Below, piece by piece: positions 25,010-33,451 of a stretch of DNA of 36,802 nucleotides. This DNA comes from an uncultured Clostridia bacterium. Its GTDB lineage: Bacteria; Bacillota; Clostridia; Oscillospirales; Acutalibacteraceae. Position numbers and translations under genes: made by a program. Every line of letters starts with the position of its first letter. The stretch's first letter is position 1. A model generated the notes under the pieces. The model had not been told where the DNA came from, made no database searches, and worked only from the letters and a program-made list of their open reading frames with translations. The stretch spans positions 1 to 36,802 of the forward strand of contig CAMHQC010000022.1 in NCBI GenBank assembly GCA_946187325.1, written 5' to 3'.

Positions 25010-25061
25010 CAGTTTTATTTTACTTTAAAGTGTGTTAAAATGTAACTGAGGATGTGGGATT

Positions 25062-25688
25062 ATGACTAAAAAACAAATCGCCGAAAAAGCGGTTCAGGCT
25101 CTAAAAAACGAATACCCCGACGCTATCTGTTCGCTGACTTACACCGATCCGCTTCAGCTTTTGGTAGCGACAAGACTCGCCGCTCAGTGTACTGACGAGA
25201 GGGTTAATATGGTAACGCCCGCGCTTTTTGAGAGGTATACCTGCGCCGAGGACTTCGCCGGCTCAACTCCCGAGGAGGTTTCCGGGTATATAAAAAGCTG
25301 CGGACTTTATAAGACGAAAAGCCGCGATATTGTAAATATGGGAAAAATGCTGGTCGAGGATTTCGGCTCAAAGGTTCCCGATAATATCGACGACCTTATT
25401 AAGCTCCCGGGAATCGGGCGGAAAACCGCTAATCTTATTATAGGCGATATCTACGGCAAGCCCGCCGTGGTGGTGGATACGCACTGTATACGCCTTACTA
25501 AACGCCTCGGTTTACATAATATTAAGGACGCTAAAAAGATAGAGTTTATATTAAGAGATATTTTACCTCCCGAGGAGAGCAACGATTTTTGCCACCGCTT
25601 AGTCCTCCACGGACGAGCTGTCTGTACCGCGAGAAAAGCCAGCTGTGAAGAATGTTGTATGAGCGGTTTTTGCCCGAAAAAGATTTAA
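25062..25688 (+). CDS. nth: Endonuclease III (DNA glycosylase/AP lyase)
   Basis: 208 residues, the usual size. It removes oxidised pyrimidines in base-excision repair. The helix-hairpin-helix LPGIGRKTA (115-123) holds catalytic K121, and D139 lies in VVDTHC. The 4Fe-4S cluster ligands are complete: C188, C195, C198, C204 (spacing 6, 2, 5). The extra C199 next to C198 is a neighbour and not expected to be a ligand. GAGGATGTGGG precedes the ATG. It is divergent from the HAD gene and followed by 176 bases of noncoding DNA. Confidence 0.96.
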   Translation: MTKKQIAEKAVQALKNEYPDAICSLTYTDPLQLLVATRLAAQCTDERVNMVTPALFERYTCAEDFAGSTPEEVSGYIKSCGLYKTKSRDIVNMGKMLVEDFGSKVPDNIDDLIKLPGIGRKTANLIIGDIYGKPAVVVDTHCIRLTKRLGLHNIKDAKKIEFILRDILPPEESNDFCHRLVLHGRAVCTARKASCEECCMSGFCPKKI

Positions 25689-25837
25689 TACTATACAATA
25701 TTAACCCTATAACATTTTTTGCTTATATCATTTTAAGGTTTTTATCTGTATCCGGTATAATCGGCAAATTAACTAATAAAATGCTGTTAATTTTGTTCAA
25801 TAAAATTGACTAAATCACTTGCCCTTTCGTTTAATTT

Positions 25838-25846
25838 GTGGTAATA
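25838..25846 (+). promoter_or_regulatory. Possible promoter of the MinD-like gene (-10 region)
   Basis: TTGCCC, then 17 bases and TAATAT, end about 20 bases before the ATG at 25865. The -10 box falls at about 25843-25848; the -35 match is only partial. Confidence 0.35.
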
Positions 25847-25864
25847 TGTAGTCGAGGTAGTGTT

Positions 25865-26605
25865 ATGAACGACGTTATTGTAGTAGCATCGGGAAAAGGC
25901 GGAACCGGTAAAAGCACCGTTTGCGTAGGACTTTCCGTTGCTTTGGTAAAACAGAACAAGAGGGTTTTGCTGATAGACTGCGATTGCGGTATGCGTGGAA
26001 TAGACCTTATGCTCGATGTCGAGGAGGAAATCCTTTTCGACTGCTCGGATGTAATTTGCGGTAACTGCGAACCCCGCGACGCTGTGTATCCGAGCCGTAA
26101 TGTGAATGAGCTGCATTTGATGGCGGCTCCGTTCGATACCGATAACGAGATCAGCCCGTCTGTGTTTAAACAGATGGTGGACGAGCTTAAAAGCGGCTAT
26201 GACTATGTTATAATCGACTCGCCCGCGGGTATAGGCTCGGGTTTTGCTACCGCGGCGGCTCCCGCCGAAAGCGCGCTTATCGTAACTAACGCCGAACCTA
26301 CAAGCTTACGCGGAGCTGTTAAAATCCGCACCAAGCTAAAGAGCTTAAATATCGACGATATAAGGCTCGTTATAAATCGTTTCGACCGCAAACAGTTCGA
26401 ACAGAACGCCTGTTACGAGGATTTGGATGACGTAATCGACGCAGCGGGGGTGAGGCTTATCGCTCTTGTGCCTTACGACGGACGGCTCAGCGCTATGTTC
26501 CAAAACGGCTACGCGGGGCTTAACTGGTCGCCTGCCGTTACGGTTTTCGACTGTTTAGCTAAGCGTATAAACGGCGATAATGTACCGCTCGCTTATACAG
26601 GATAA
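25865..26605 (+). CDS. MinD/ParA-type ATPase
   Basis: 246 residues. The deviant Walker A is KGGTGKST (11-18), the A' motif LIDCDCGMRGIDLML (36-50) has D38, and Walker B is VIIDSPAG (115-122). The 'GLRNLD'-type region is MRGID here, close to MinD of the division-site system. The C-terminus lacks the classic long basic amphipathic tail of MinD, although VFDCLAKRI could be a short one. No minC or minE is adjacent; the next gene is mgsA. GAGGT lies six bases before the ATG at 25865, and an upstream in-frame ATG has no ribosome site. It is either MinD proper or a MinD-like positioning ATPase. Confidence 0.82.
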   Translation: MNDVIVVASGKGGTGKSTVCVGLSVALVKQNKRVLLIDCDCGMRGIDLMLDVEEEILFDCSDVICGNCEPRDAVYPSRNVNELHLMAAPFDTDNEISPSVFKQMVDELKSGYDYVIIDSPAGIGSGFATAAAPAESALIVTNAEPTSLRGAVKIRTKLKSLNIDDIRLVINRFDRKQFEQNACYEDLDDVIDAAGVRLIALVPYDGRLSAMFQNGYAGLNWSPAVTVFDCLAKRINGDNVPLAYTG

Positions 26606-26662
26606 ATTATATATAGTATGGATTTAGAATAGATTAGGTTTAGAAGTAAATGGAGGTTAAGT

Positions 26663-27058
26663 ATGAACATTGCGCTTATTGCCCATGACGAAAAGAAAGA
26701 ATTAATGATTCAGTTTTGTATTGCCTACTGCGGAATTTTGAGCAGAAATAATCTCTGCGCTACAGGTACTACGGGTAAAATAGTGTCCGAATCGACAGGG
26801 CTTGAGATTACAGGCTTTTTGGCGGGTTCTCAGGGCGGCGACCAGCAGATTGCCGCGCGTATTGCCTGTAACGAGATTGATATGCTCCTGTTCTTCCGCG
26901 ATCCGCTTAACCCTAAGCCCAACGAGCCTAACGATATGAATCTTTTAAGACTTTGCGATATGCACAATATCCCTGTCGCGACTAATATCGCTACCGCCGA
27001 GGTTCTTATCCACGGTCTTGAGAGAGGCGACCTTGACTGGAGAAATATTATAAAGTAA
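26663..27058 (+). CDS. mgsA: Methylglyoxal synthase
   Basis: 131 residues. It converts dihydroxyacetone phosphate to methylglyoxal and phosphate, a glycolytic overflow bypass. Family blocks present are IALIAHD (3-9, with H8), ATGTTG (33-38), GSQGGDQQI (55-63, catalytic D60), FFRDPL (77-82, D80) and NIATAE (108-113). The block that reads PHxPD in the E. coli and Bacillus enzymes is PNEPN here, so N87 and N90 replace the usual His and Asp. GGAGG precedes the ATG. It lies 57 bases after the MinD-like gene and 72 before hisS. Confidence 0.9.
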   Translation: MNIALIAHDEKKELMIQFCIAYCGILSRNNLCATGTTGKIVSESTGLEITGFLAGSQGGDQQIAARIACNEIDMLLFFRDPLNPKPNEPNDMNLLRLCDMHNIPVATNIATAEVLIHGLERGDLDWRNIIK

Positions 27059-27075
27059 AATAATAGTGTTGCTAA

Positions 27076-27103
27076 AGGGCGGCGTAGGCTGCCCTATAGT
27101 TTT
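27076..27103 (+). terminator. Weak terminator between mgsA and hisS
   Basis: AGGGCGGC (27076-27083) pairs with GCTGCCCT (27088-27095), one pair being G-T, across GTAG. ATAGTTTTG follows. Read-through to hisS is likely. Confidence 0.5.
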
Positions 27104-27130
27104 GTTATTTAGAAAATTCGGAGGAGTTTT

Positions 27131-28426
27131 ATGGGAGTAATTACAAAGAAGATAAAAGGTACGGAGGATGTTCTGCCTAAGCAGAGCTACCGCTGGCAGT
27201 TTGTCGAAAATATAATGAGAGAAGAAGCGGCGAATTTCGGCTTTAAAGAAATCCGCACGCCTGTATTTGAGCATACGGAGCTTTTCGCTCGGGGCGTAGG
27301 TCAGACTACCGATGTTGTCCAAAAGGAAATGTACACCTTCGATACTAAGGGCGGCGAAAGCGTCACCCTAAGACCCGAGGGTACCGCCGGAGCGGCGAGA
27401 GCCGTGCTCGAGCATTCGCTCCCTAACGAGGGGCTTCCGATAAAGGCGTACTACCTTACCTCCTGCTACCGCTACGAAAAGCCCCAGGCGGGACGTTTAA
27501 GAGAGTTTCACCAGTTCGGTATAGAGGAGTACGGAACCTCCTCGCCCGTAGCCGACGCCGAGGTTATCTCGCTCGCGGCTTCTATCTTTAAGAGATTACA
27601 GATTAAAAATCTCCACCTCGAAATAAACTCAATCGGCTGTCCGCACTGCCGTCCTAAATACAACGAGGCTTTAAAGGAGTATTTCTCGCGGTATAAGGAC
27701 AAGCTTTGCGGTAACTGTCTTAACCGTCTTGAGAAAAACCCGATGAGATTAATCGACTGTAAGGTTCCTTTCTGTCACGAAATCGCCGAAAACGCGCCGA
27801 GTATTCTCGACTTTCTCTGCGAGGAGTGCGAGGAGCATTTTGAGCAGGTTAAAAAATATCTCGCCGTTTCGGGAATTGAATATAAGGTGAATCCGACTAT
27901 CGTCCGCGGACTTGATTACTATACAAAAACCGTTTTCGAGTTTGTGTCCGACGCTATCGGAAGCCAGGGCACAGTCTGCGGCGGAGGACGTTACGACGGT
28001 CTTATCGAAGAACTCGGCGGCGCGAGCTTACCGTCGCTCGGTTACGCGATGGGAATTGAGCGTCTGCTTATGGTTATGGAGAATCAGGGTATCGAAATAC
28101 CTAAGCCCGAAAACTGCGCGCTTTACGTAGCGGGGCTCGGCGATAAGGCTCAGCTTAAAGCCTACGAGATAGTTAATACAATCAGAAAGAGCGGACTTTC
28201 CGCCGAGTGCGACGTTGTAGGACGAGGACTGAGAGCCCAGATGAAGTACGCTGATAAAATCGGCGCGGCGTTCAGTATGGTTCTCGGCGATAACGAGCTC
28301 GAGGAAAATCTTGCCAAGGTAAAAAATATGACCAGCGGAGAAACTACGGAAATCGCCCTGGACGACAGCTTTGCGGTTAAGTTTTCATCGCTTTATATGG
28401 CGTCAAAATTTGAGAATTTGGAGTAA
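27131..28426 (+). CDS. hisS: Histidyl-tRNA synthetase
   Basis: 431 residues. Class II HisRS: 'TLRPEGTAG' (79-87), motif 2 around YRYEKPQAGRLREFHQFG (113-130), and the histidine-binding GLDYYTKTVFEF beginning at G260. 'GGGRYDGL' and the motif 3 region 'GYAMGIERLL' are present, followed by the C-terminal anticodon-binding domain. A Cys-rich insert (CPHCRPKY and LCGNCLNRLEKNP) is common in clostridial HisRS. GGAGGAG precedes the ATG. The stop is five bases before aspS, so the two are one operon, as in most Firmicutes. No T-box was found before it. Confidence 0.97.
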   Translation: MGVITKKIKGTEDVLPKQSYRWQFVENIMREEAANFGFKEIRTPVFEHTELFARGVGQTTDVVQKEMYTFDTKGGESVTLRPEGTAGAARAVLEHSLPNEGLPIKAYYLTSCYRYEKPQAGRLREFHQFGIEEYGTSSPVADAEVISLAASIFKRLQIKNLHLEINSIGCPHCRPKYNEALKEYFSRYKDKLCGNCLNRLEKNPMRLIDCKVPFCHEIAENAPSILDFLCEECEEHFEQVKKYLAVSGIEYKVNPTIVRGLDYYTKTVFEFVSDAIGSQGTVCGGGRYDGLIEELGGASLPSLGYAMGIERLLMVMENQGIEIPKPENCALYVAGLGDKAQLKAYEIVNTIRKSGLSAECDVVGRGLRAQMKYADKIGAAFSMVLGDNELEENLAKVKNMTSGETTEIALDDSFAVKFSSLYMASKFENLE

Positions 28427-28431
28427 TAGTT

Positions 28432-30225
28432 ATGGCAGAATTTATGACAGGTCTTAAAAGGACCGATATGTGCGGAGATTTAAGAATTTCCGACGTTGGA
28501 AAAGAAGTAACGCTTTTCGGCTGGGTTCAGCGTCAGCGTGATTTAGGCCAGCTTATATTTATCGACTTGCGCGACCGCACCGGTATTGTACAGCTCGCCT
28601 TTTCGGACGAAACTGATAAGGAGATTTTCGAGAAAGCGGCTTCCTGCCGAAGCGAGTTTGTTTTAGGCGTAAAGGGAACGGTTGCCGAAAGAAGCGCCAA
28701 GACCGATAAAATCCCCACAGGCGATATCGAAATTCAGGTAAACGAGCTTAGAATACTCTCTAAGGCTCAGACTCCGCCTTTCGAGATTCTCGACGAAACT
28801 AAAACAGGCGAGGAGCTTCGCCTTAAATACCGTTATCTCGATTTACGCCGCAAGCCCTTGCAGGATAACCTTATTATGCGAAGCAAAATCGCCAAGGTTG
28901 CCAGGGATTACTTCTACGAGAACGGCTTTATCGAGATAGAAACCCCGATGATGATTAAGTCCACCCCCGAGGGCGCGCGCGATTATCTTGTACCGTCAAG
29001 AATCCATCAGGGCAAGTTCTACGCGCTTCCCCAGTCGCCCCAGATTTACAAACAGCTTTTGATGCTTTCGGGCTTCGACCGTTATATCCAGCTCGCGAGA
29101 TGCTTTAGGGACGAAGATTTAAGAGCCGACCGCCAGCCTGAGTTTACCCAGATTGATATGGAGCTCAGCTTCGCGGATATGGACGAGATCATGGATATCA
29201 ACGAGGGCTTTTTCGTAAGATTGTTTGACGAAGTTCTCGGCGAAAAGCTCGAAACTCCGTTTACCAAGATGAGCTACGAGGAAGCTATGAACCGTTTTGG
29301 CTCAGATAAACCCGACGTCCGTTTCGGTATGGAGATTCAGGATATTTCCGAGCTCGTTAAGGACAGCGATTTCGGCGTGTTCAGCAACCCGATTAAAGCG
29401 GGCGGTTCGGTTCGCTGTATAGTAGCTAAGAACGCCGCTAAGGTTTATACCCGTAAAGAAATAGATAAGCTCACCGAATATGTGCGCGGTATCGGCGCTA
29501 AGGGTTTAGCGTTTGTCAGATGGGTTGAGGACGAGCCGTCCTGTTCATTTAAAAAGTTTATGAAAGAGGGCGAGCTTGAGGCTATCCTCGATAAGACCGG
29601 CGCTGAAAAAGGCGACGTTGTGCTTATCGTAGCCGATAAAAACAGCGTAACACTCCCAGTGCTCGGCGCGTTAAGACTTACCGTGGCTAAAAGGCTCGAT
29701 ATTATCCCCGATACATTTAAGTTCGTATGGATAGTAGACTTCCCGTTCTTTGAGTTCGACGAGGAGAGCGGAGAGTGGGTGGCTATGCACCATCCGTTCA
29801 CTATGCCGAGGGAGGATTGTCTCGAGTATCTCGATAACGAGGAAGATAAGGGCAAGGTTATCGCTAAAGCCTACGACCTTACCCTCAACGGCACGGAGCT
29901 GAGCTCGGGTTCTATCCGTATTACCGACTATGAGCTCCAGCAAAAGATGTTCCGCGCGCTTAAAATGAGCGACGAGGAGATAGAAGCTAAATTCGGGTTC
30001 CTCGTAGAAGCTTATAAATACGGCGCTCCGCCCCACGGCGGTATGGGTATCGGCTTAGACCGTGTAACAATGCTTCTCTGCAAAGCCGAAAGCTTGCGTG
30101 ACGTTACAGCCTTCCCGAAGGTTCAGAACGCCTCCGAACTTATGAGCAGTTGTCCGTCCGAGGTGGACGAGGAGAGCCTAGAGGTTTTAGGTCTCGAAAT
30201 CAAACCCCGGGTTGAAGAAAACTAA
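28432..30225 (+). CDS. aspS: Aspartyl-tRNA synthetase
   Basis: 597 residues, the bacterial long form. An N-terminal OB-fold anticodon domain (about 15-110, 'TLFGWVQRQRDLG') comes first, then the class II core. Motif 2 is FRDEDLRADRQPEF (225-238) and motif 3 is GGMGIGLDRV (536-545). The inserted GAD domain lies in the middle (about 300-420). It charges tRNA-Asp, and possibly tRNA-Asn in bacteria lacking AsnRS; motif reading cannot decide this. It is co-transcribed with hisS and followed by a strong terminator. Confidence 0.97.
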   Translation: MAEFMTGLKRTDMCGDLRISDVGKEVTLFGWVQRQRDLGQLIFIDLRDRTGIVQLAFSDETDKEIFEKAASCRSEFVLGVKGTVAERSAKTDKIPTGDIEIQVNELRILSKAQTPPFEILDETKTGEELRLKYRYLDLRRKPLQDNLIMRSKIAKVARDYFYENGFIEIETPMMIKSTPEGARDYLVPSRIHQGKFYALPQSPQIYKQLLMLSGFDRYIQLARCFRDEDLRADRQPEFTQIDMELSFADMDEIMDINEGFFVRLFDEVLGEKLETPFTKMSYEEAMNRFGSDKPDVRFGMEIQDISELVKDSDFGVFSNPIKAGGSVRCIVAKNAAKVYTRKEIDKLTEYVRGIGAKGLAFVRWVEDEPSCSFKKFMKEGELEAILDKTGAEKGDVVLIVADKNSVTLPVLGALRLTVAKRLDIIPDTFKFVWIVDFPFFEFDEESGEWVAMHHPFTMPREDCLEYLDNEEDKGKVIAKAYDLTLNGTELSSGSIRITDYELQQKMFRALKMSDEEIEAKFGFLVEAYKYGAPPHGGMGIGLDRVTMLLCKAESLRDVTAFPKVQNASELMSSCPSEVDEESLEVLGLEIKPRVEEN

Positions 30226-30240
30226 TCTATATATAATGGA

Positions 30241-30270
30241 AAGGCAGGCTGAAAAAAGCCTGTCTTTTTT
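30241..30270 (+). terminator. hisS-aspS terminator
   Basis: AAGGCAGGCT (30241-30250) pairs with AGCCTGTCTT (30257-30266) across GAAAAA, with a T run through 30270. Confidence 0.85.
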
Positions 30271-30721
30271 CGTTTTACAGGCGGAAAACCGGCAAAATTA
30301 CGACTTGTAACACTTTTAACTTTTAAATTTTTTTAGAGAAAATAAAAAATATTTTCGCCGAAAAATCCGCTTAAAACCTGAATTTTTTGTAATTCTTCCG
30401 TCAAAAATGTACATTAAATTAATATTCATTACTTACTAAATTTGTCTAACTTAACGTAAAAAAAGCCGAAATTCGCCCAAAATCGCCGATTTTCCTAAAA
30501 AATCCAGATTTTATGCGGTTTTCGGGATTTTCGAAAATTCGCTCAAAATCGAAAAAGTTACAAAAGAATTACAATGGTTACAAGAAAATTAAAGCCGATT
30601 TCTTGCATTATTACCAAAAAATGAAAGATATTTTTCCCTCTGAGAAGAAAAGAAAAGGGCGAAAGTGTATAAAATTGGCGATTAAGTATACAAGTTGCAC
30701 AAAAACTTAATTTAAAATTTG
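30271..30721. other. AT-rich noncoding region upstream of the G5/3D gene
   Basis: About 450 bases without a credible gene; small open frames here have no ribosome site and low-complexity Lys/Asn content. It contains the perfect palindrome ATTTTCGAAAAT (30527-30538) and repeated AAAATCG/CGATTTT strings (for example near 30476-30494 and 30544-30553). It resembles the region before the first lysine-rich gene. No riboswitch consensus was recognised. Function unknown. Confidence 0.5.
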
Positions 30722-30750
30722 TTGACAATTTTTCTATTTGCACGTATAAT
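30722..30750 (+). promoter_or_regulatory. Perfect sigma-A promoter of the G5/3D gene
   Basis: TTGACA (30722-30727), a 17-base spacer and TATAAT (30745-30750) match consensus at every position. The untranslated leader is about 70 bases and contains a small GCGC-gaaa-GCGT hairpin. Strong constitutive expression is expected unless repressed. Confidence 0.9.
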
Positions 30751-30829
30751 TCTATCGTAGCAAAAAAACGGAGCGCGAAAGCGTGCAAGTTTCGCTGCAA
30801 ATACATTTTTGAATATAAGGAGAAATTTA

Positions 30830-31855
30830 ATGGCAAGCACAGAAAATCAGCGTTCAGCCGTTAAGATAATCACAGCTGTCGCAGCTGCGGCTATCGTATG
30901 GACATCTGTTTTTTCAGTATCAGCTCAAGCGATTTCAAATGAAAATTCAACCAAGACAGATACGAAAGTTAGCGACGGACTTTTGGTTCTTCCTAACGGA
31001 GACGCAATTGTAAGTAATGAAACATCAACAACGGATATTGATATTATCCCTGCTGTTTCTGTTGACATTAAAGTAGGAACAAAGGACTATAAAAGCTACG
31101 ACGTTCCGAGATCAACTGTTAAGGACGCTTTAGAACACGCCAAGATTAAAATCGGCGAGTACGACACAGTTGACAAGAGCCTTAAAGCTAAGGTAGATGA
31201 CGACACTAAGATTAAAGTAAATCGTGTTTCATTTAAAAAGGTTGTAAAAACCAAGAAAGTAATGTATAAGACTAAGAAGAAGAAAACTTCTTCCTTATAT
31301 GTAGGTCAGACTAAGGTTAAGACCAAGGGTAAAAAGGGTACTAAGAAAGTTACCTATACTAATAAGATTGTAAACGGTAAAGTTACTAAGACTATTGTTT
31401 CCGGCACAAAGATTATTAAGAAGTCTAAGAAGAAGGTTGTACTCGTCGGTACAAAACGTAAGAACTACCGTATGTTAGTTAACAACCCCACTTCCTTTAA
31501 GACAAAATCTTCGGGCGGAAAAGGCACATTCTATGACCACAACGGCAAGAAGGTTGCTTATAAGAAGATAGTTACAGGTCCCGCGACAGCGTATTCGGCT
31601 CAGGTCGGCGCTTATACAGCGGTCGGCAGCCGTGTAAAAATCGGCGGAATCGCGGTTAACCCGAGACAGATTCCTTACGGTTCCAAGTGTTATATCGAAA
31701 CTCCCGATAAGAAGCTTGTTTACGGTTACGCTGTAGCAAATGACACAGGCGGATTTGTTTACACAAGTTCAACTGTAGTTGACCTCTTCTACCCCTTAGA
31801 AAGCACATGTAATACATGGGGAAGAAGAACAGTTAACATTTACGTATTAGCATAA
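30830..31855 (+). CDS. Secreted G5 and 3D domain cell-wall protein
   Basis: 341 residues. The export signal ends near SAQA (31-34). A DUF348-like segment (about 76-120, 'STVKDALEHAKIKIGEYD') precedes a very lysine-rich G5 domain (about 131-210) and a C-terminal 3D domain (about 250-341). The 3D core keeps D305 (VANDTGG) and D318 (VVDLF), plus the WGRR motif (330-333); the first of the three usual Asp appears as N277 (VNPRQIPYG). The arrangement is like YabE/Rpf-type peptidoglycan-cleaving proteins, with the 3D domain related to MltA lytic transglycosylases. The ATG at 30830 is chosen because AAGGAG lies eight bases upstream; the frame also runs back to a TTG. Confidence 0.88.
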   Translation: MASTENQRSAVKIITAVAAAAIVWTSVFSVSAQAISNENSTKTDTKVSDGLLVLPNGDAIVSNETSTTDIDIIPAVSVDIKVGTKDYKSYDVPRSTVKDALEHAKIKIGEYDTVDKSLKAKVDDDTKIKVNRVSFKKVVKTKKVMYKTKKKKTSSLYVGQTKVKTKGKKGTKKVTYTNKIVNGKVTKTIVSGTKIIKKSKKKVVLVGTKRKNYRMLVNNPTSFKTKSSGGKGTFYDHNGKKVAYKKIVTGPATAYSAQVGAYTAVGSRVKIGGIAVNPRQIPYGSKCYIETPDKKLVYGYAVANDTGGFVYTSSTVVDLFYPLESTCNTWGRRTVNIYVLA

Positions 31856-31857
31856 TT

Positions 31858-31887
31858 AAAACGGTTGCTCAGGCAACCGTTTTTCTT
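31858..31887 (+). terminator. Terminator of the G5/3D gene
   Basis: An 11-bp perfect stem, AAAACGGTTGC (31858-31868) with GCAACCGTTTT (31873-31883), has a TCAG loop and is followed by TCTTTT. Confidence 0.9.
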
Positions 31888-31921
31888 TTGCGTAAAACCT
31901 TATTTCATATCGTGAAACCGA

Positions 31922-31951
31922 TTGACTGAAACGCTTGAAATATGATATAAT
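31922..31951 (+). promoter_or_regulatory. gltX-glnS promoter
   Basis: TTGACT (31922-31927), an 18-base spacer and a perfect TATAAT (31946-31951), 38 bases before the gltX ATG. Confidence 0.75.
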
Positions 31952-31989
31952 AACATTTAGTCTATTTCATAAATACAGCAGGTGATTTT

Positions 31990-33444
31990 ATGGTAATTAA
32001 AAAAGTACGCACACGATACGCTCCGTCGCCGACAGGCTTTATGCACGTCGGAAATTTAAGAACGGCGCTCTACGAGTATCTTATCGCAAAGTCGATGGAC
32101 GGTACGTTTGTACTGAGGATTGAGGATACCGACCAGGAGCGTTACGTTGAGGGAGCGGTAGACGTTATATATAACACGCTCAAAACCGCGGGAATTACAC
32201 ACGACGAAGGTCCCGACGTAGGCGGAGATTTCGGCCCTTATGTTCAAAGTGAGAGAAAGGATATGTACCTGCCTTACGCCGAGCAGCTTATTAAAGACGG
32301 AAAGGCTTACCGATGCTTCTGTACTAAGGAGCGTTTGGAAAAGCTCGCGGAAAATTCCGGGTTCGGCGGATACGACCGTCACTGCCGGGATTTATCCGAG
32401 GAAGAAATCGAGGAGAAATTAAAAAATAATACTCCCTACGTTATCCGTCAGAAAATGCCTCTCGAGGGCAAGACTACCTTTAAGGACGCGGTGTTCGGCG
32501 AAATTACCGTGGACAACAGCGAGCTTCAGGATCAGATTCTCGTTAAGACCGACGGCTACCCGACCTATAACTTCGCGAATGTAATCGACGATCACACTAT
32601 GGGTATTACCCACGTTGTAAGAGGAAGCGAGTATCTAAGCTCTACTCCTAAGTACAACCTCTTATACGAAGCTTTCGGATGGGAAATTCCGACCTACGTT
32701 CACTTACCGCTTATTATGGGTAAGAACGAGGACGGTTCCGTAAGCAAGCTCAGCAAGCGCCACGGCTCCACGGGTTTTGAGGATTTAGTCGAGGACGGTT
32801 ATCTTCCCGAGGCGATTATAAACTATATCGCGCTTTTGGGATGGTGTCCTAAGGATAATCAGGAAATCTTTTCAATGAAAGAGCTCGAGGAGAGCTTCTT
32901 TATCGAGGGTATCTCTAAATCGCCCGCGGTATTCGATTACGATAAGCTTCTGTGGTTTAACGCCGAGTACATTAAGGCTATGGACGAAGAAACCTTTACC
33001 GCTCACGCTATGCCGTATTATAAGGAAGTTTTCGGCGATAAGGAGATGGATTACTCAAAGCTTAACGAAATCCTCCGGCAACGTTTAGAGAAGTTTAAGG
33101 ATATACCCGAAAAGATTAAGTTTTTCGCTGAGCTTCCCGAATACGATAAGGAATTGTTCGTAAATAAAAAGAGCAAGACTAACCTCGAGAACGCTCCCGT
33201 TAACTTAAAGGAAGCTTACGAAAGGTTAAAGGCGCTTCCCGAGTGGACGGCGGACGCTGTTCACGACTGCCTTATAAATATGGCTCAGGAAAAGGAGCTC
33301 AAAAACGGCACGGTTATGTGGCCTGTAAGAATCGCCGCGGCGGGACAAAAGGTTACCCCCGGCGGAGCGATTGAAATACTCGATATTTTAGGCAGAGACG
33401 AGAGTCTTAAAAGACTTGAAATCGGTCTTAAAAAATTAGGTTGA
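31990..33444 (+). CDS. gltX: Glutamyl-tRNA synthetase
   Basis: 484 residues, the normal bacterial size. Class I motifs are HVGN (19-22, in [17 protein letters not shown]) and KLSKR (253-257). 'RIEDTDQER' follows the Rossmann start, and the C-terminal anticodon-binding helical domain is complete. It charges tRNA-Glu. With glnS next door the cell may not need a relaxed enzyme that also charges tRNA-Gln, but this cannot be told from motifs. GGTG lies before the ATG, and the stop is seven bases from the glnS start. Confidence 0.97.
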   Translation: MVIKKVRTRYAPSPTGFMHVGNLRTALYEYLIAKSMDGTFVLRIEDTDQERYVEGAVDVIYNTLKTAGITHDEGPDVGGDFGPYVQSERKDMYLPYAEQLIKDGKAYRCFCTKERLEKLAENSGFGGYDRHCRDLSEEEIEEKLKNNTPYVIRQKMPLEGKTTFKDAVFGEITVDNSELQDQILVKTDGYPTYNFANVIDDHTMGITHVVRGSEYLSSTPKYNLLYEAFGWEIPTYVHLPLIMGKNEDGSVSKLSKRHGSTGFEDLVEDGYLPEAIINYIALLGWCPKDNQEIFSMKELEESFFIEGISKSPAVFDYDKLLWFNAEYIKAMDEETFTAHAMPYYKEVFGDKEMDYSKLNEILRQRLEKFKDIPEKIKFFAELPEYDKELFVNKKSKTNLENAPVNLKEAYERLKALPEWTADAVHDCLINMAQEKELKNGTVMWPVRIAAAGQKVTPGGAIEILDILGRDESLKRLEIGLKKLG

Positions 33445-33451
33445 GGGAATT

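Noticed and set aside
30751..30829. c-di-AMP (ydaO-type) riboswitch before the G5/3D gene
   Set aside because: Such switches often precede wall-hydrolase genes, but the transcribed leader is only about 70 bases and lacks the conserved motifs.
30513..30836. Small frames on both strands (65 and 92 codons) in the AT-rich gap
   Set aside because: Lys/Asn- or Phe/Leu-rich low-complexity products, no ribosome site, and they run over the perfect promoter at 30722-30750.
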